From Rhodovulum visakhapatnamense (GTDB taxonomy: Bacteria; Pseudomonadota; Alphaproteobacteria; Rhodobacterales; Rhodobacteraceae): DNA of 64,000 nucleotides. A program made the position numbers and the translations under genes. Position 1 is the stretch's first letter. Each line of letters begins with the position of its first letter. Of the stretch, positions 47,373-57,418 are shown piece after piece. The stretch is taken from the NCBI RefSeq assembly GCF_004365965.1, contig NZ_SOEB01000001.1, positions 1-64,000 on the forward strand, given 5' to 3'. The notes below the pieces were generated by a model that saw only the letters and a list, made by a program, of their open reading frames with translations, was not told the DNA's origin and ran no database searches.

Positions 47373-49295
47373 TCAGGGCAGGATGTCGAAGGGCATGGCG
47401 AAGACCTGCTCGCCATCGGGCGCACCCTCGTAAAGCGCGGTCCAGACGGACGGGTCGTACAGCCATTTGCGATATTGGGTCAGCTTCTGGCGCATGCCGT
47501 CGATGATCTCGCGCCGGACCATCGGCCCCGACATCCAGCGGGTTTCGTCGGTTTGCAGAAGCTGGCTGCGATAGGGCAGCCGCTCGAGGTATTCGAGCGC
47601 GCCGCCGAGGCTGTCGGCATCGGTCGCGACCAGCCGGTCGGGGTTCTGGGCCATCTGCGCGATGACGCCGCGCACCTGCCGGAAGAAATCCCGCGCCTCG
47701 TCCTCGCCGCGCGTCGTCTCGGCGATCCGGGTCAGGTTGTCGAGCAGCTCCGCCATGGTCGCCATCTCGTTCTTGGTGACCAGCAGCCGCGGCTCGATGG
47801 CCAGCGCCTGCGGCTTTTCGGCCGCTCGTTCGGTCACCCAGCTTTCGAAGACATCGGGCGCGCGGGTGCCCTCGCGCGTGCCCAGCCAGGCCAGTTGCAG
47901 CGCGTGGCCGAGGAACTCCAGATCGTCGTCGCGGTCCTCGGGGGCCTGCACCCGGGCCTGCCCCAGGGCCATCCGCACATGATCGGTCAGGGCCGTGACC
48001 AGCAACGTCACGGTATCCTCGAAAGCCTGTTCCGAGCCGCCCTCGATGGGGTAGTAGAACTGCCGCCCGGCAAAGCGCGACAGCTGCCGGTAGCGGTCGG
48101 CGGCATAATCGTGATTGGCGGCCCCGGCATCGGTCTTGAGGTGCAGCGTCATGATGACGATGTTGCGGTCCTCGGCATCGCGCTGGATCTCGACCGGGCC
48201 GATTTCCGACCGGGCATTGGGATCGCGCGGGTCCTTGGGGCCGGCATCGGTCACGAGGATGATGTAGCGCGCGTCGAACGGGTCGCCCGAGGCCGTCTGG
48301 TCCCAGTCGGTCTGGCGGATCGCGTCCTCGACCCCGGCCAGACTGTCCTCGTTGAAGCCCGGCGATGACACGGTCGCGGCGCGGGTGTTGTCGATTGCCT
48401 CCAGCACCGGCAGCTGGTTGATGCGGCGTGCCAGCGGGATCACCTGGCGGGTGCGGTAGTCGAGCCCCGGGGCGGCCTCTGGATTGTCGCGGAAGGCCTC
48501 GATGCCGAAATTGATCCGGTCGCCGATATCGGTGCCGTTGATGTCGAAGATGATCTTGGCCAGCGCCTTGCGGGTCAGCTCGATATAGGGCTGCATCGAC
48601 TTGGTGGTGTCGAAGACGAAGACGACGCCGGTATCGAAGCTTCCGGCCGAGGACGAGGCCTCGGCCGCCGCCGCGGGCAATTCGTCCCGCAGCGGCACCG
48701 AGGCCACCTTCAGAAGCAGGTTCGGGTCATAGGTCATCGGGTGCAGGTCCTCGACGAAATCGAGGATCGGCAGGATGTAGAAGCGGTCGCGGATATTGAC
48801 GAAATTCTCGGGCTCGATCGAGACGACGCCATCCTCGGGCGTCAGCATCCCGGTTTCGGCCTTCTCGATCAGCCGGGCCTGGGTGTCGACCAGCGCCTCG
48901 TCCTCCATGAAGCCGCGCAAGCCCCCTTCGGTCCTGAACATCAGCGACCGGGCGCGGTCGGCGGGGTTGGTGAAGGCCGCGACGATGTTCTGGTTCCAGT
49001 CGACCACGGTCTCGGTCTCGACCCAGCCCGCGGGGGCCGCGGCCGAGGACGGGCCGATCTGGACCCAGCCGTCCTGCCGGGCAAAGACGTAAAGCGGCTG
49101 GAAGGCCGGATAGCGGCTGGAAACCGGGCCGCCCGGCGCGTCGTGAAGCGCCGCCCCCGGCCGGGTCAGAACGCGCTGATAGACGGTCGAGGTGCCCTCG
49201 ATCAGCAGGGGCCGGGCCAGCGCCGGTCCCGTCTGGATCAGGGCCAGCGACAGGGCGAAGGCGGACAGAGCCGGGCAAAGGCGGGCGCGGATCAT
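47373..49295 (-). CDS. Exported VWA domain protein
   Basis: This 640-residue protein has a signal peptide (CPALSAFALSLALIQTGPAL), an SH3-like N-terminal domain at about 35-100 (FQPLYVFARQDGWVQIGPSS, GWVETETVVDW) and a VWA domain starting TGVVFVFDTTKSMQPYIELT, where D229-x-T231-x-S233 is a MIDAS-like motif. Further VWA features are RINFGIEAFRDNPEA and ARYIILVTDAGPKDPRDPNA. The C-terminal ~200 residues are helical with no family I recognise. It is probably periplasmic and binds a partner through the MIDAS metal. ATGA overlap with the upstream gene; ABC ATPase 4 bp downstream. Confidence 0.85.
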   Translation of the reverse strand: MIRARLCPALSAFALSLALIQTGPALARPLLIEGTSTVYQRVLTRPGAALHDAPGGPVSSRYPAFQPLYVFARQDGWVQIGPSSAAAPAGWVETETVVDWNQNIVAAFTNPADRARSLMFRTEGGLRGFMEDEALVDTQARLIEKAETGMLTPEDGVVSIEPENFVNIRDRFYILPILDFVEDLHPMTYDPNLLLKVASVPLRDELPAAAAEASSSAGSFDTGVVFVFDTTKSMQPYIELTRKALAKIIFDINGTDIGDRINFGIEAFRDNPEAAPGLDYRTRQVIPLARRINQLPVLEAIDNTRAATVSSPGFNEDSLAGVEDAIRQTDWDQTASGDPFDARYIILVTDAGPKDPRDPNARSEIGPVEIQRDAEDRNIVIMTLHLKTDAGAANHDYAADRYRQLSRFAGRQFYYPIEGGSEQAFEDTVTLLVTALTDHVRMALGQARVQAPEDRDDDLEFLGHALQLAWLGTREGTRAPDVFESWVTERAAEKPQALAIEPRLLVTKNEMATMAELLDNLTRIAETTRGEDEARDFFRQVRGVIAQMAQNPDRLVATDADSLGGALEYLERLPYRSQLLQTDETRWMSGPMVRREIIDGMRQKLTQYRKWLYDPSVWTALYEGAPDGEQVFAMPFDILP

Positions 49296-50314
49296 GGACG
49301 GCAATACTCCTCGGCGGCGCTTCGCGACAGCGTGTCCGAGGCCGCGCGCAACTCGGGACAGAGACGGTCAAGACGGGCCCCGGCCTCGGCGCTGCCTGCG
49401 GCCCGTGCCCGGGCATAATAGTCGGCGGCTTTCGAGCCGCTGGGCGTCAGGCTTAGCCCGATCTCGGTCTCGACTGGGTCGTCATTGGCGCCTTCGTCGT
49501 AGATCTCGCCGAAAAGCAGCAGTGCCCCGGCGTCGCCCGCATCGGCCCCGGCCTCAAGGGCCGCCAGCGCCTGTTGCGGCGTCACCCGCGCCCCGCAACT
49601 GGTCATCAGCGCCCGGCCTTCGGCGAAGGGCAGACCGGCGAGCCCGGCCAGCGCCTCGGCGTCGCAGGGGTCGGGGGGCGGCGGAGGCGCGGGGGCTGTC
49701 TTGCGGGTCTCGGTGACGATCGGCGCGGGCGGCTGCATCAGGAACCAGGCCAGCGCACCGCCCGCGATCAGCAGCGCCAGCACCGACAGCCCGGCGATCA
49801 GCGGCAGGCGCGAGCGGGCTTTGGGGGCAGCGGTCCCGGTTGCGGTCTCGGTTGCGGTCTCGGTGGCGGTCCCGGGCGTTTCGGGTGTCCCGGGCGTCGG
49901 CGTCCCGGCGCCCGGCGCCTTGCCGGTCAGCGCCCCGGCCCCCCGCGCCGGAGCGGCGCGTGCTACGGCAAGCCCGCCGATCCGGGCGGCGCCCGGCATC
50001 GGGACCACGTCGTCGGGCCAGCTGATATCGGCCTCGACCCGGTTCACCCGGATCTTCAGCGCGGCATATTCCTCGATCCGGTTGACGATCTCGGGGCCGA
50101 TCACCAGCGTCGCGCGGCCGCCGTCCTGCACCACCGGATAGGGTCCGAACTCGGCCCGGTCCGACTGCCAGCCGTCAATCCCGAGGAAGCGTTCCGAAAA
50201 GGCGTCGAAGACCGACACCGTGGCCTCGGTCTCGGGCAGCGCGTCGGACGCGGCCGACAGTTCGGCATAGCCCCCCGAGGGGCGGTGCGGATCGGGGCGG
50301 ACCGTCAGGGCCAT
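49292..50314 (-). CDS. Single-pass membrane protein of the Srf operon
   Basis: This 340-residue protein has an unassigned cytoplasmic N-domain (to about 110), a Pro/Thr/Ala-rich linker with TATETATETATGTA, one transmembrane helix at about 170-193 (LLIAGGALAWFLM), a Pro-rich stretch (APAPPPPPDPCDAE) and a periplasmic helical C-terminal domain with ALLLFGEIYDEGANDD and KAADYYARARAAGSAEAGAR, like Sel1/TPR repeats. The membrane helix is nearly identical to that of the operon's protease. It overlaps the VWA gene by 4 bp and follows srfC by 3 bp. Function is unknown. Confidence 0.7.
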   Translation of the reverse strand: MALTVRPDPHRPSGGYAELSAASDALPETEATVSVFDAFSERFLGIDGWQSDRAEFGPYPVVQDGGRATLVIGPEIVNRIEEYAALKIRVNRVEADISWPDDVVPMPGAARIGGLAVARAAPARGAGALTGKAPGAGTPTPGTPETPGTATETATETATGTAAPKARSRLPLIAGLSVLALLIAGGALAWFLMQPPAPIVTETRKTAPAPPPPPDPCDAEALAGLAGLPFAEGRALMTSCGARVTPQQALAALEAGADAGDAGALLLFGEIYDEGANDDPVETEIGLSLTPSGSKAADYYARARAAGSAEAGARLDRLCPELRAASDTLSRSAAEEYCRP

Positions 50315-50317
50315 GGC

Positions 50318-53020
50318 CTATGCGCCTCCCGCGCCGAAATCGGCCAGGATCTCGCCCAGCCTGAGGTTCTGCGCGATATTGACCGTGCCCGCATCGGTGT
50401 CCTTGGCATTGGCGACGAACATCGCATCGAGCGCGAAGACCCAGTCGGTCCAGGTCTCTTCGGCAGTCGGGCGCGGCTCGGGCGGCAGGCCGTCGGCATC
50501 CTCGGCGCCGGGGCGGGGCGCGAAGACCGGGCGGCTGCCGCCCTCCGGAAGCTCGACCCGGGCGCGCTGGGCCTCGGGCAGGGCATCGGTGCCCAGCACC
50601 GAGACGAAGCGGTTGATATGCTCGGCACAGACGATGGCGGCGGGCTCGGCCTGCTTGTCGACGGTAAGCCCGAAGGCCATCGCCTTGAGCTGGGCGCGGG
50701 CCCGGTCGACCACGCCGATCCGCCGCAGCGCATGGGTCAGCTCGGCCGAGAGCGTCGCGACCGATCCGGGGCTCAGCCCGAAATGGCCCACCGTCTCGAC
50801 ATCCTCGCGGAAGCGCTTGAGCCCCTCGATCCAGACCTCGACCGCGCTTTCGGCCTGGAAGGTCTCGGCGGTCATGGTGCGGATGTCGGTGCCGTTGCCA
50901 GTGCCATTGCCATTGCCGGACTTGGGGGCGGCGGCGGGCGCCTCGGCCAGCGCCAGATCGGCGCCCGCGGCCCGTCCGGGGCGCAGCGGCCGTCCGGGGC
51001 GCGCGGGTGCGGCCGCGTGCGCGGTGTCGGCCGAGGGGCGGGCGATGGCCGCGCTCGAGACCGCCTGCGAGATCCGGATCGACGAGGGCACCCGCGAGAT
51101 CCGGTCCTGCACCAGATCCTGATCGACCATCAGCGCCGCTAGCACCGCGCCGAAGCGATGCCGCTGCAGCGCGATTTCCAGTTCGTCGATGATCGCCGCC
51201 GCCGCCTCGCGCTTTTCCTCGACGCGCCGACCGATATCGTCCGAGACATGGAAGGGCGCCAGATCGGCGGCGAGATCGCCCGCCAGCTTGTCGAGCTGCA
51301 CGCCGATCTGGCCGATCTTGCTGTCCGGGGTGCAGACCTCGGCCAGCCGCCCGATCAGGTAGCTGACGCCGCCATCGTTCAGCCCGAGTGCCGCGTCCCA
51401 GGCGGCGGCGGGATCGGCGAAATGGCGCTGGACGCTGGCGGCCTCCAGGCAGCCCGCGCGCAGCTCGGCCAGCCGCGCCTCCTTTTCGGGGCGGATGCGG
51501 ATTTCGCGCTTGGCGTCGTCATAGTCGATCAGCCCGTCGACGAAGAAGTTGGGGTTGCGCAGCCAGTAGCAATTGTCGAAGGGCCGCCCCGGCGTCCAGC
51601 TGTCGACCCAGGGGTCCTTGCCCCGGCCGAATTTCTCCAGAAGCGAGGCCTGCATCCGGCGTTCGAACCGGGTTTCCTCGCCGCCGCCGGCAGCGCTTTC
51701 GCCCAGATGCTTGTCGAACTTGGTCAGAACGAAGAACAGGATGCAGCGGCTTGCCGCGCGCTGTTTCGCGCTGGCGCCATGGGTCATCGCGATCCAGTTT
51801 TCGACCAACCCCGGCAGGTCCAGCGTTTCCATATTGCTGTCCGGCACGCAGAGCAGCATCGAGGTGATTTCCTGGTGTTCGACATAGCGGTCGAAGAGAT
51901 AGGCGACCTTGCCGCGCAGCAAGAGCTGGGTGACCGTCTTCTCGGGCTCGGCCAGGGTCTTCGACAGCGGCTGTTCGAACCGGTTGCGGGCGCCGGGGAA
52001 ATCCAGCAGGTCGGTTTCGTCGAACAGGTCGTAGGGCCGGGTCTGCATCGGCATCACCAGCTCGGCCGCCAGCGCGCAGACCAGCGCGCGCGGCAACTCG
52101 ACCCGGGCGCCCGAGGGCAGGCACAGCGGCAGGCTGTCGCCCGCCTCGCCGTAAAGCCCGTGCAGCGTCTTCACGTCGATGATCGAGGTCTCGCGCGGCG
52201 TCAGGGCGGCAAGGGGTGCGTGCACCTCTTCGGCATTCCAGATCTTCTGCAGCGCCTCGCCGAGTCGGATGTAAAGATCGGTGAGCGGCGCATGCCCGCC
52301 CCAGAGGATCGCGAAGAAGGCGGCCCGGTCGGCGACGGCCAGCTTCGGCGCGATCAGGGCGGCATCCTCCCAGAAGGTCTTGAGCCCGGCGGCATAGGCC
52401 GCGCGCCCGAAGCTGCGATTGACGTAATCGGCGATTTCCAGAACGTCCTCGTAACTGACCCCCGGCACCTCGGCGCCGCCCGCTTTCGCGCGGAAGGCGG
52501 CCAGATGCGCGGTGATCGCCTCGGGCTCGGGCACCGGTTCGGACTGGTCGCCATCCATGTAGAAGGAATTGACGATGGTGCGCGCGACATCGGCCTCGGA
52601 CAGCAGCACCAGCCGGATCGGAAATCCCTCGGGGCAGGGCGCCTTGGTCATGGTGAAGCGGGTGACAAGCCCGGTCGATTCGCCTTCGCCCTCGGGATTG
52701 ATCTCGCGGATATAGTCGAGCTGGCCGCCGGGCCCCTGGAAATCGGCCACCAGACGGCCGTCCTCGGGCCGCGCCAGCACCGAGACCAGGAAGGATTTCC
52801 CCGCCTGCGACGGGCCGAAGACGCTGACCGACATCTTGGTCCGTGCCGCGCGCCCCAGCTTCTGCGCCCGGCGCGCGCCCTTGCGCAAGGCCTGCACCAG
52901 CGACTTGCGCTCGAGCCCGACGGTTTCGGCATTCTCGGGGTCGGCCACCCAGTCAAGCGCCCGGCGGGCCGCGCCCTCGACCCGGGCGCATCGTTCGGCA
53001 AGCTGGTCCTTCGTCGTCAT
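50318..53020 (-). CDS. srfC: SrfC family putative virulence factor (P-loop NTPase)
   Basis: This 900-residue protein is a large P-loop NTPase. Walker A is GPSQAGKS (69-76) and a GTPase-like specificity motif appears as LTKFDKHLG near 433-440. FDETDLLDFPGARNRFE fits a G3 region. The rest is helical with low-complexity Ala/Pro/Gly segments (about 650-700). It resembles the SrfC family of enterobacterial srfABC loci, where no biochemical role is established. It lacks membrane segments and is presumably cytoplasmic. It follows srfB by 9 bp, the order found in srfABC clusters. Confidence 0.85.
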   Translation of the reverse strand: MTTKDQLAERCARVEGAARRALDWVADPENAETVGLERKSLVQALRKGARRAQKLGRAARTKMSVSVFGPSQAGKSFLVSVLARPEDGRLVADFQGPGGQLDYIREINPEGEGESTGLVTRFTMTKAPCPEGFPIRLVLLSEADVARTIVNSFYMDGDQSEPVPEPEAITAHLAAFRAKAGGAEVPGVSYEDVLEIADYVNRSFGRAAYAAGLKTFWEDAALIAPKLAVADRAAFFAILWGGHAPLTDLYIRLGEALQKIWNAEEVHAPLAALTPRETSIIDVKTLHGLYGEAGDSLPLCLPSGARVELPRALVCALAAELVMPMQTRPYDLFDETDLLDFPGARNRFEQPLSKTLAEPEKTVTQLLLRGKVAYLFDRYVEHQEITSMLLCVPDSNMETLDLPGLVENWIAMTHGASAKQRAASRCILFFVLTKFDKHLGESAAGGGEETRFERRMQASLLEKFGRGKDPWVDSWTPGRPFDNCYWLRNPNFFVDGLIDYDDAKREIRIRPEKEARLAELRAGCLEAASVQRHFADPAAAWDAALGLNDGGVSYLIGRLAEVCTPDSKIGQIGVQLDKLAGDLAADLAPFHVSDDIGRRVEEKREAAAAIIDELEIALQRHRFGAVLAALMVDQDLVQDRISRVPSSIRISQAVSSAAIARPSADTAHAAAPARPGRPLRPGRAAGADLALAEAPAAAPKSGNGNGTGNGTDIRTMTAETFQAESAVEVWIEGLKRFREDVETVGHFGLSPGSVATLSAELTHALRRIGVVDRARAQLKAMAFGLTVDKQAEPAAIVCAEHINRFVSVLGTDALPEAQRARVELPEGGSRPVFAPRPGAEDADGLPPEPRPTAEETWTDWVFALDAMFVANAKDTDAGTVNIAQNLRLGEILADFGAGGA

Positions 53021-53029
53021 CCTGCCCCC

Positions 53030-56000
53030 TCAGTACCGGAACACGCCGGTGTCGATCCAGTATTCGTCGTCAAAGCCCAGCGTGTGCAGCTTCAGCACGA
53101 CATCGCCATTCTTCATCCCGCCGCCGTCGCCATCCTCGACCTGTGTGATCTCGAACGCCTCGCGCAGCGCCTCGCGTCGCAGCTTGGCTTCTGAATCGTC
53201 GCGGTCGTCATCGTCGTAATCGGCCTTCTCGAAGGTGACCCTGATCGGCGTCGGCCGCCGCTGGGCATTCGGGTTGGCGAAGTCGAGCCGGAACAGCGGC
53301 GTCGTCGTCCAGCGTTCGATGGGCAATTGCCGCGAGCCGATATGGACGGGCGAGAACATGGCGACCGTGGCTTCCTGCGCGCCGCCCTTCGTATCGAGAT
53401 CGAGTTCCGAGAACATCAGCTTTTCGTCGAGGATCTGGCCATTGTAATCCATCTCGCCCACGAACCGGGCGGTCGATTTCATCTGGAAGGCGCCGGTCGT
53501 GACCTTGAAGTTCGGGATCCGGCTTTCGGACAGCGCGATCAGCATGCCGCCCACCGCGACCGTGCTTTTCGGGTCGCCGATGCGCTGGGTGATCGGGTCG
53601 CGGAACGGGTACCAGCGCCCGGTCTTGTAGGTATGCATCGAGACCAGCCGATAGGGCGGCACCACCAGCAGTTCCTCGACGATGGACCGCACCGCCGGCA
53701 GCCGCGAGGGCCGACCCGTCAGCAGCACCACATCGACGCCCAGATGGTCGATGACCTCGGCCATGTTGCCCAGCACCTTCTGGAAGGCCTCGCGGGCGAT
53801 GGCGTCGACATCCTCGCGCGAGGTGGTCAGCACCACATCGGCAAACCGCCAGTCCGGGGCGCCCACATCGCGCGCGGCCTGTTCGATATAGGCCAGGATC
53901 TCGGTCGAGATCAGCGGCTCGGCCGGGCCGGTCCGGGGCGGCGCCACGCCATCCTCGTCGGGTTCGGGCGCAGGCCGGGGCAGGCCCAGCGTTTCGGCCA
54001 CCGACAGATCGAAGCGGTCGTATTCGGCGGCGGTCTCGGAATGGGTCAGGATCGCGACCGCCAGCGGCATCAGCGCGCGCAGCGCGAACTGGCGGCGTTT
54101 CTGCACCACTTGCTGGTCCTGCCCGCCGATATCGCCCGCGAAAAGCTCGCGCAGCTTCTCGCCGACATAGCGCCCGCCCGCAGCCTCGATCGAGGTTTGC
54201 AGACGCGGCAGCACGATGCCCGAGACCACGCGTTGCAGCATGTCGTCGCCCGCAACCCGAAAGCCCTCGCGGAAGGTCTGCACCGGGTGCAGCACGCGGT
54301 TGGCCTCGGACCAGTAGGTCGAGATCATCAGGTCCGTGGTGCCGCCGCCGATGTCGATGCAGGCGAGGCGCAGGCTGGGGCTGGGCGCGGCCTCGCCGGG
54401 GCGGACCCGGTCGCGGCCCTTCAGACGCAGGAAGGCGTCGATATTGCCGTCGAATTTCTGGGTGATCTCGCTGTAAAGATAGACCAGCTGGGTGCAGCTG
54501 GCCTCGTCCCATTCGACGGTGACGGCGGGCTTGGTCTTGTAGCGGTCCAGCGCCTCGTCCATGCCCAGCATCGCCCAGACCATCTTCAGCGCGCCCTCGG
54601 CGCGGCTGCGCATGATCGCCTGTTCCTGAACGGACGTCGCGGTGGGCAGGGTCAGGATGATGCGGTTCAGCCTGCGCGGCAGGTCCGACTGCGCCCGGCG
54701 CGACCGCGAGGCGGGGTCGTTGATCTGCACCAGCGCATGGCTGAAGATCTCGGCCAGCATGAAGCCGAAGAGCGAGGACCGCGAAAACCGAGGCCGGATC
54801 GCGCGGTCGGTCGGGGCCTTGCGCGGATGGCGCAGGCGCTGCTTCACCTCATGGCGGACCTGTTCGATCACATCGCCCGCCTCGTTCAGCTGCCGCATCG
54901 CCGCGCGCACCGATTTGGGCAGGTTGTTCGGGTCGAAATGGTTGTGGAAGCGCCAGTCCTGCTGGCGCGCCTCGTCATCCCAGAGATAGCGCTTGGGCGA
55001 GGACAGGCCCGACATGGTCTCGGTGCCCTCCTCGCGCTGGATGAGCCGCAGCGCCTCGGGGCCGACGCGCACGAAGCCCGGCCACATGAAGGCGTTCCGG
55101 CGCCCCGACCGGCTGGCGAAGCGGTCGTCGCCGAATTTCAGCTCGGCAAATTCGACGCGGCTTTCGAAAAGCCCCGAATAGTACAGCTCGGGCCGCGACA
55201 GGTCGCGGATCTCCAGCGGGAAGGACCGGACCAGATCGACCCGGGATTCCCCCGGGAACCGTTCGATCAGGATGCCGCAGGTGCGCGAATTGCCCACATC
55301 GAGCACCAGATCGACATCGACCGGCGTCACCGCGTCGCGTTCCGAGACGGTGTTGACGAAGCGGATCTTCGGGATCTTCACCGCCTGGTCGATGACTTGC
55401 AGACAGGCCAGATAGCGCGCCCAATGCTCGAACTGATGCGGCAGGGTGTCTTCCGAGATGTTGCGCCCGGGCCGTTCGGCCCGCTTGAAGGACAGGAACA
55501 GCTCCTTCAGCCAGTCCGACACCCAAAGCTGCGGGTCGCGCGGCTGGCCGTCCTCGCCCTCCTCGATCCGGCGCAGGAACCAGTCCATCTGGGCGGGGTC
55601 CGACACGAAGCGGAAATCGCGCGGATTTTCGGCATCGGCGATCTGGGGCGCCACGTAATGAATCGACTGATCCTGCGCGGTCAGCGCGGTATCAAGCGCG
55701 ATCTGCACGCGGTGGGTATGGCCGGTCTCGGGGTCCGGGCGGGCCAGTTCCACCACCCGCATCCGCGCCCAGGTCGAGGGGCCGGGATCGAAGCGTTCCT
55801 CGCCCGCGGGGCCGCGTTCGGATTTCATCCGCAGGACCGGCACCGGCACCCATTTCGACAGGAAGGGTTCCAGCGCTGCGGCGGGGCGGACCGAATATTC
55901 ATCGTCATCGGGCCTGGCGGCAGCTTCGAGCGGCGCGTCGAGGTCTTCGTTGCCGGTCAGCGGGATCAGCATCCGTTCTTCGGGCGCGTCATCGACGGTG

Positions 56001-56146
56001 CGCTCGATGAACCGCCAGGGGCGCGCGGTCAGCTTGTCGATGGCAAAGCCGAAATCCAGCATCTGGATGCCGGAAAAGGGCACCACGGTGATGTCCTCGT
56101 GCCAGTTCACGAGCGGCCGAAGCTGTTCCTTGCGGTCAGAGATCAT
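53030..56146 (-). CDS. srfB: SrfB family putative virulence factor (actin/Hsp70-like ATPase fold)
   Basis: This 1038-residue protein has an actin/Hsp70-type nucleotide-binding core: VLDVGNSRTCGILIE (phosphate 1, near 280), ACIDIGGGTTDLMISTY (phosphate 2, near 600) and DVVLLTGRPSRLPAVRSIVE (adenosine motif, near 810). The size and pattern match SrfB of enterobacterial srfABC loci. The N-terminal ~270 residues are a family-specific region (ITVVPFSGIQMLDFGF). No membrane segment is seen. It overlaps the upstream SrfA-like gene by 4 bp and precedes srfC by 9 bp. It may be a chaperone-like motor for the membrane subunits, but that is inference. Confidence 0.88.
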   Translation of the reverse strand: MISDRKEQLRPLVNWHEDITVVPFSGIQMLDFGFAIDKLTARPWRFIERTVDDAPEERMLIPLTGNEDLDAPLEAAARPDDDEYSVRPAAALEPFLSKWVPVPVLRMKSERGPAGEERFDPGPSTWARMRVVELARPDPETGHTHRVQIALDTALTAQDQSIHYVAPQIADAENPRDFRFVSDPAQMDWFLRRIEEGEDGQPRDPQLWVSDWLKELFLSFKRAERPGRNISEDTLPHQFEHWARYLACLQVIDQAVKIPKIRFVNTVSERDAVTPVDVDLVLDVGNSRTCGILIERFPGESRVDLVRSFPLEIRDLSRPELYYSGLFESRVEFAELKFGDDRFASRSGRRNAFMWPGFVRVGPEALRLIQREEGTETMSGLSSPKRYLWDDEARQQDWRFHNHFDPNNLPKSVRAAMRQLNEAGDVIEQVRHEVKQRLRHPRKAPTDRAIRPRFSRSSLFGFMLAEIFSHALVQINDPASRSRRAQSDLPRRLNRIILTLPTATSVQEQAIMRSRAEGALKMVWAMLGMDEALDRYKTKPAVTVEWDEASCTQLVYLYSEITQKFDGNIDAFLRLKGRDRVRPGEAAPSPSLRLACIDIGGGTTDLMISTYWSEANRVLHPVQTFREGFRVAGDDMLQRVVSGIVLPRLQTSIEAAGGRYVGEKLRELFAGDIGGQDQQVVQKRRQFALRALMPLAVAILTHSETAAEYDRFDLSVAETLGLPRPAPEPDEDGVAPPRTGPAEPLISTEILAYIEQAARDVGAPDWRFADVVLTTSREDVDAIAREAFQKVLGNMAEVIDHLGVDVVLLTGRPSRLPAVRSIVEELLVVPPYRLVSMHTYKTGRWYPFRDPITQRIGDPKSTVAVGGMLIALSESRIPNFKVTTGAFQMKSTARFVGEMDYNGQILDEKLMFSELDLDTKGGAQEATVAMFSPVHIGSRQLPIERWTTTPLFRLDFANPNAQRRPTPIRVTFEKADYDDDDRDDSEAKLRREALREAFEITQVEDGDGGGMKNGDVVLKLHTLGFDDEYWIDTGVFRY

Positions 56147-57408
56147 GGCATTCCGGGATAGTTGATGGTGGTGGTCCAGCTTTCGCCCTGACGGCCGAGG
56201 GTGCCTTCTTCGATCCGCGACACGTCGCCATGGCGGATCAGCAGCTTGAAGCTGTCGGGACCGCGCGTGCGGTCCGAGAACAGGGTGACCGTGGCGCGGT
56301 AGCCGCCGGCGGCCGGACCGTTGAAATAGACGTTTTCGACCGGGTCGGGACGGATATCGTCGACATTGCTGTCGACATCCAGTCGGCCGTTGCAGACGTT
56401 CTTGGCACGATAGGAAATGCGGGCGCCGGTCGGGCAGGTGACCGCCAGGTCGATATCCGAGGCGCCGGTCCAGAACAGCGAGAAGTTCAGATCGCCCCGC
56501 GTCGCCCCCGCATCGTCGAGCGCGCGGTCATAGCGGCTTTCCTCGACGGGCGCGGCGGCCGGTGGCGGCGGAGGGGGGGCTGGCTGGCAGGCCCGGTCGG
56601 CAATGGCGATCTCGCGCTCGATCCGGTCGATCTGGTCCTGCAGGATCAGCGTGCTGGCATCGGCGGCCGAGGCCTCGGGCGGCGGCGCGGGGCAGAACGA
56701 GACACCCGCAAGCCCGCGCAATCCGCAGGCCGGGACCAGAAGCGCCACGATCGCGGCCAGCATCAGCGCGAGGATCAGCCAGCCGAGCCAGAGCAGCAGC
56801 GGCCAAAGCCCGATTCCGCCGCCCCGCGCCGCGACCGCAGCGGCGGCGCCGTCGGGCACCGTGCCGATCCCGGCGCCGGTGGCCGACGCCCCGGCCGCAG
56901 CCGCAGCGACCGGGGCGCGCGGCGGGGTCCGGGCCGCGCCGGTCAACTGCCCGCGCTCGGACCGCTGGCGGTCCCCGGTCCAGGCCCAGTTGACCAGAAC
57001 CGGCTGCGGTGCAGGACCGTCTCCGATGGCATGGATGCAGTCCTCGCCCGGCACCTGCAGCGCATTCCGCAACGCCTCGGACAGCCGTTCGGCCGCAGGG
57101 CTCCCCTCGGCGCCGATCTCGTCGGCCAGCGCCCCGATATCCGCGCGCAGTGCCTCGAGCCTTTGCAGCAGTGCCCCGCGCTCTTCGGGGGTCAGCGCAT
57201 CGAACCGCCGCACCCGGCCCGGCACCGGCGCGTACCAGTCGTAGCGGTCGCCCTGTTCGGTCGCCACCGGCTCGGCGAACAGCGCCGCGTGATCGGGGCC
57301 GAGCCGGTCGCGCACGGTATCGGCGATCAGTTCGTAGGACCGCTGTTCGCGGCTGCCCAGCGCGGTCAGCCCGGCCGACGAGGTGGTGACGATGAGCGCC
57401 TCGAACAT
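56143..57408 (-). CDS. SrfA-like membrane protein with periplasmic YfaP/DUF2135-like domain
   Basis: This 421-residue protein has an N-terminal cytoplasmic domain (1-145) with ALFAEPVATEQGDRYDWYAP and LQVPGEDCIHAIGDG, one transmembrane helix at about 201-226 (LWPLLLWLGWLILALMLAAI), a short coiled coil ending in Cys274, a Pro-rich linker and a C-terminal domain reading LNFSLFWTGASDIDLAVTCP and GYRATVTLFSD, as in YfaP/DUF2135 beta-sandwich domains. Position directly upstream of srfB and size fit SrfA. The N-domain is homologous to that of the downstream-listed protease (57419-59257). Confidence 0.75.
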   Translation of the reverse strand: MFEALIVTTSSAGLTALGSREQRSYELIADTVRDRLGPDHAALFAEPVATEQGDRYDWYAPVPGRVRRFDALTPEERGALLQRLEALRADIGALADEIGAEGSPAAERLSEALRNALQVPGEDCIHAIGDGPAPQPVLVNWAWTGDRQRSERGQLTGAARTPPRAPVAAAAAGASATGAGIGTVPDGAAAAVAARGGGIGLWPLLLWLGWLILALMLAAIVALLVPACGLRGLAGVSFCPAPPPEASAADASTLILQDQIDRIEREIAIADRACQPAPPPPPPAAAPVEESRYDRALDDAGATRGDLNFSLFWTGASDIDLAVTCPTGARISYRAKNVCNGRLDVDSNVDDIRPDPVENVYFNGPAAGGYRATVTLFSDRTRGPDSFKLLIRHGDVSRIEEGTLGRQGESWTTTINYPGMP

Positions 57409-57418
57409 CGCCGCCGTC

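Noticed and set aside
53327..56161. Rightward open frame of 944 codons opposite srfB
   Set aside because: A shadow of srfB codon bias; composition is shadow-like and no family motif or ribosome-binding site is present.
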